Part shown: in pieces, positions 5,135 to 5,645 of the stretch
Numbering within the stretch: the stretch's first letter is position 1
How the letters are laid out: the number at the start of each line of letters is the position of its first letter
DNA from: an uncultured Mollicutes bacterium
Lineage (GTDB): Bacteria > Bacillota_I > Bacilli_A > RFN20 > CAG-826
Assembly (NCBI GenBank): GCA_945935945.1
Contig: CAMESA010000067.1
Coordinates: forward strand, 1 to 5,645
Direction of reading: 5' to 3'
Length of the DNA: 5,645 nt
Notes under the pieces: generated by a model
What the model was told of the DNA's origin: nothing
Databases searched by the model: none
What the model saw: the letters and a program-made list of their open reading frames with translations, nothing else
Made by a program: the position numbers and the translations under genes

Positions 5135-5645
5135 ATGATTTTCGACACACATATTCATTTAAATGACACAAAAATCTTAGAAAATTTAGATTTTTATATA
5201 AAAGACGCTATAAAAAATGGTGTAAATCGATTTTTATGTGTTGGTTTTGACATTCCTAGCTCCAAAATTGCTATTGAAATAGCAAATAAATATAAAGAAG
5301 TTTATGCATCAATTGGTGTTATTCCGACTGAACACAAACAATACGAGTTAGAAAATAAAAAAACATATAATGAATTAAAAGAATTATATAAAACTTCTTC
5401 AAAAATAGTTGCAATTGGTGAAATTGGCCTAGATTACTACTGGGAAAAAGAAGATTTTATTAAAGAAAAACAAAAAAAGATGTTTATTGAACAGATTGAA
5501 CTAGCAAATGAGCTAGATCTTCCTATTTCAATTCATGCAAGAAATTCACTTCAAGATACATTTGATATCCTTAAAAATTTTCCTGTTAAGCAAAAAGGAA
5601 TAATGCACTGCTATTCTGGAAGCATGGAATTAGCAAAAGAATTTA
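5135..5645 (+). CDS. TatD-family metal-dependent hydrolase (N-terminal part, cut by window edge)
   Basis: TatD-family proteins are TIM-barrel nucleases that use two metal ions and are linked to 3'-5' DNA/RNA trimming. The first 170 codons are present; the rest lies past the right edge. The start reads MIFDTHIHLND. Metal ligands seen are His6 and His8 (HxH), Glu96 in GEIGLDYYW (95-103), His134 in PISIHARNS (130-138) and His158 in GIMHCYSGS (155-163); the final Asp would be outside the window. The usual GVHP segment reads GVIP here (61-64). The start lies 1 nt after the mnmE stop, with a weak AGGA (5124-5127) 7 nt upstream, so it is probably the next gene in the operon. Which TatD subfamily (TatD, YcfH or YabD) it belongs to cannot be fixed from this part, so no symbol is given. 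Confidence 0.93.
   Translation, partial: MIFDTHIHLNDTKILENLDFYIKDAIKNGVNRFLCVGFDIPSSKIAIEIANKYKEVYASIGVIPTEHKQYELENKKTYNELKELYKTSSKIVAIGEIGLDYYWEKEDFIKEKQKKMFIEQIELANELDLPISIHARNSLQDTFDILKNFPVKQKGIMHCYSGSMELAKEF

Overview
This is an AT-rich window centred on a bacterial chromosome replication origin of the low-G+C Gram-positive (Bacillota) type. All ten Trp codons in yidC, and those seen in dnaA, khpB and tatD, are TGG. The yidC frame ends on TGA, and reading that TGA as Trp would add only a few codons before a TAG. The standard genetic code therefore fits, which argues against the Mycoplasma/Spiroplasma lineages. The gene content and AT-rich composition suggest a member of the Bacilli close to the Mollicutes/Erysipelotrichia (acholeplasma-like or an uncultured gut lineage). 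The sequence alone does not resolve the taxon.

Layout: bases 1-396 hold the N-terminal 132 codons of dnaA on the minus strand, cut by the window edge. Bases 397-863 are the only long non-coding stretch. They contain eight DnaA boxes (five exact TTTTCCACA, three with one mismatch), two of which form pairs of facing boxes with 9-10 bp inverted arms. These are followed by a 26-bp pure A/T tract and a strong sigma-A-type promoter reading right. From 864 to the right edge, six genes run on the plus strand with almost no spacing: rpmH (L34), rnpA (RNase P protein), yidC (membrane insertase), khpB/jag (RNA-binding KH/R3H protein), mnmE (tRNA U34-modifying GTPase) and tatD (metal-dependent nuclease, cut by the window edge). 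Junctions are 3 nt, 0 nt, a 4-nt overlap, 5 nt and 1 nt, with no terminator visible, so they probably form one transcription unit.

The genes join replication initiation (DnaA and its boxes) to a translation, RNA-processing and membrane-biogenesis operon. This is the classic dnaA/rpmH divergent arrangement. The main departures from the textbook picture are: a YidC about twice the usual Gram-positive length, with roughly 320 extra residues after a lipoprotein signal; an RnpA whose RNR motif reads RVK; a KhpB whose KH loop reads GNNG; a perfect 9-bp inverted repeat lying in the rpmH promoter spacer; and tatD rather than mnmG after mnmE. I found no mobile element, CRISPR array, tRNA or rRNA, and nothing that clearly amounts to a new system.
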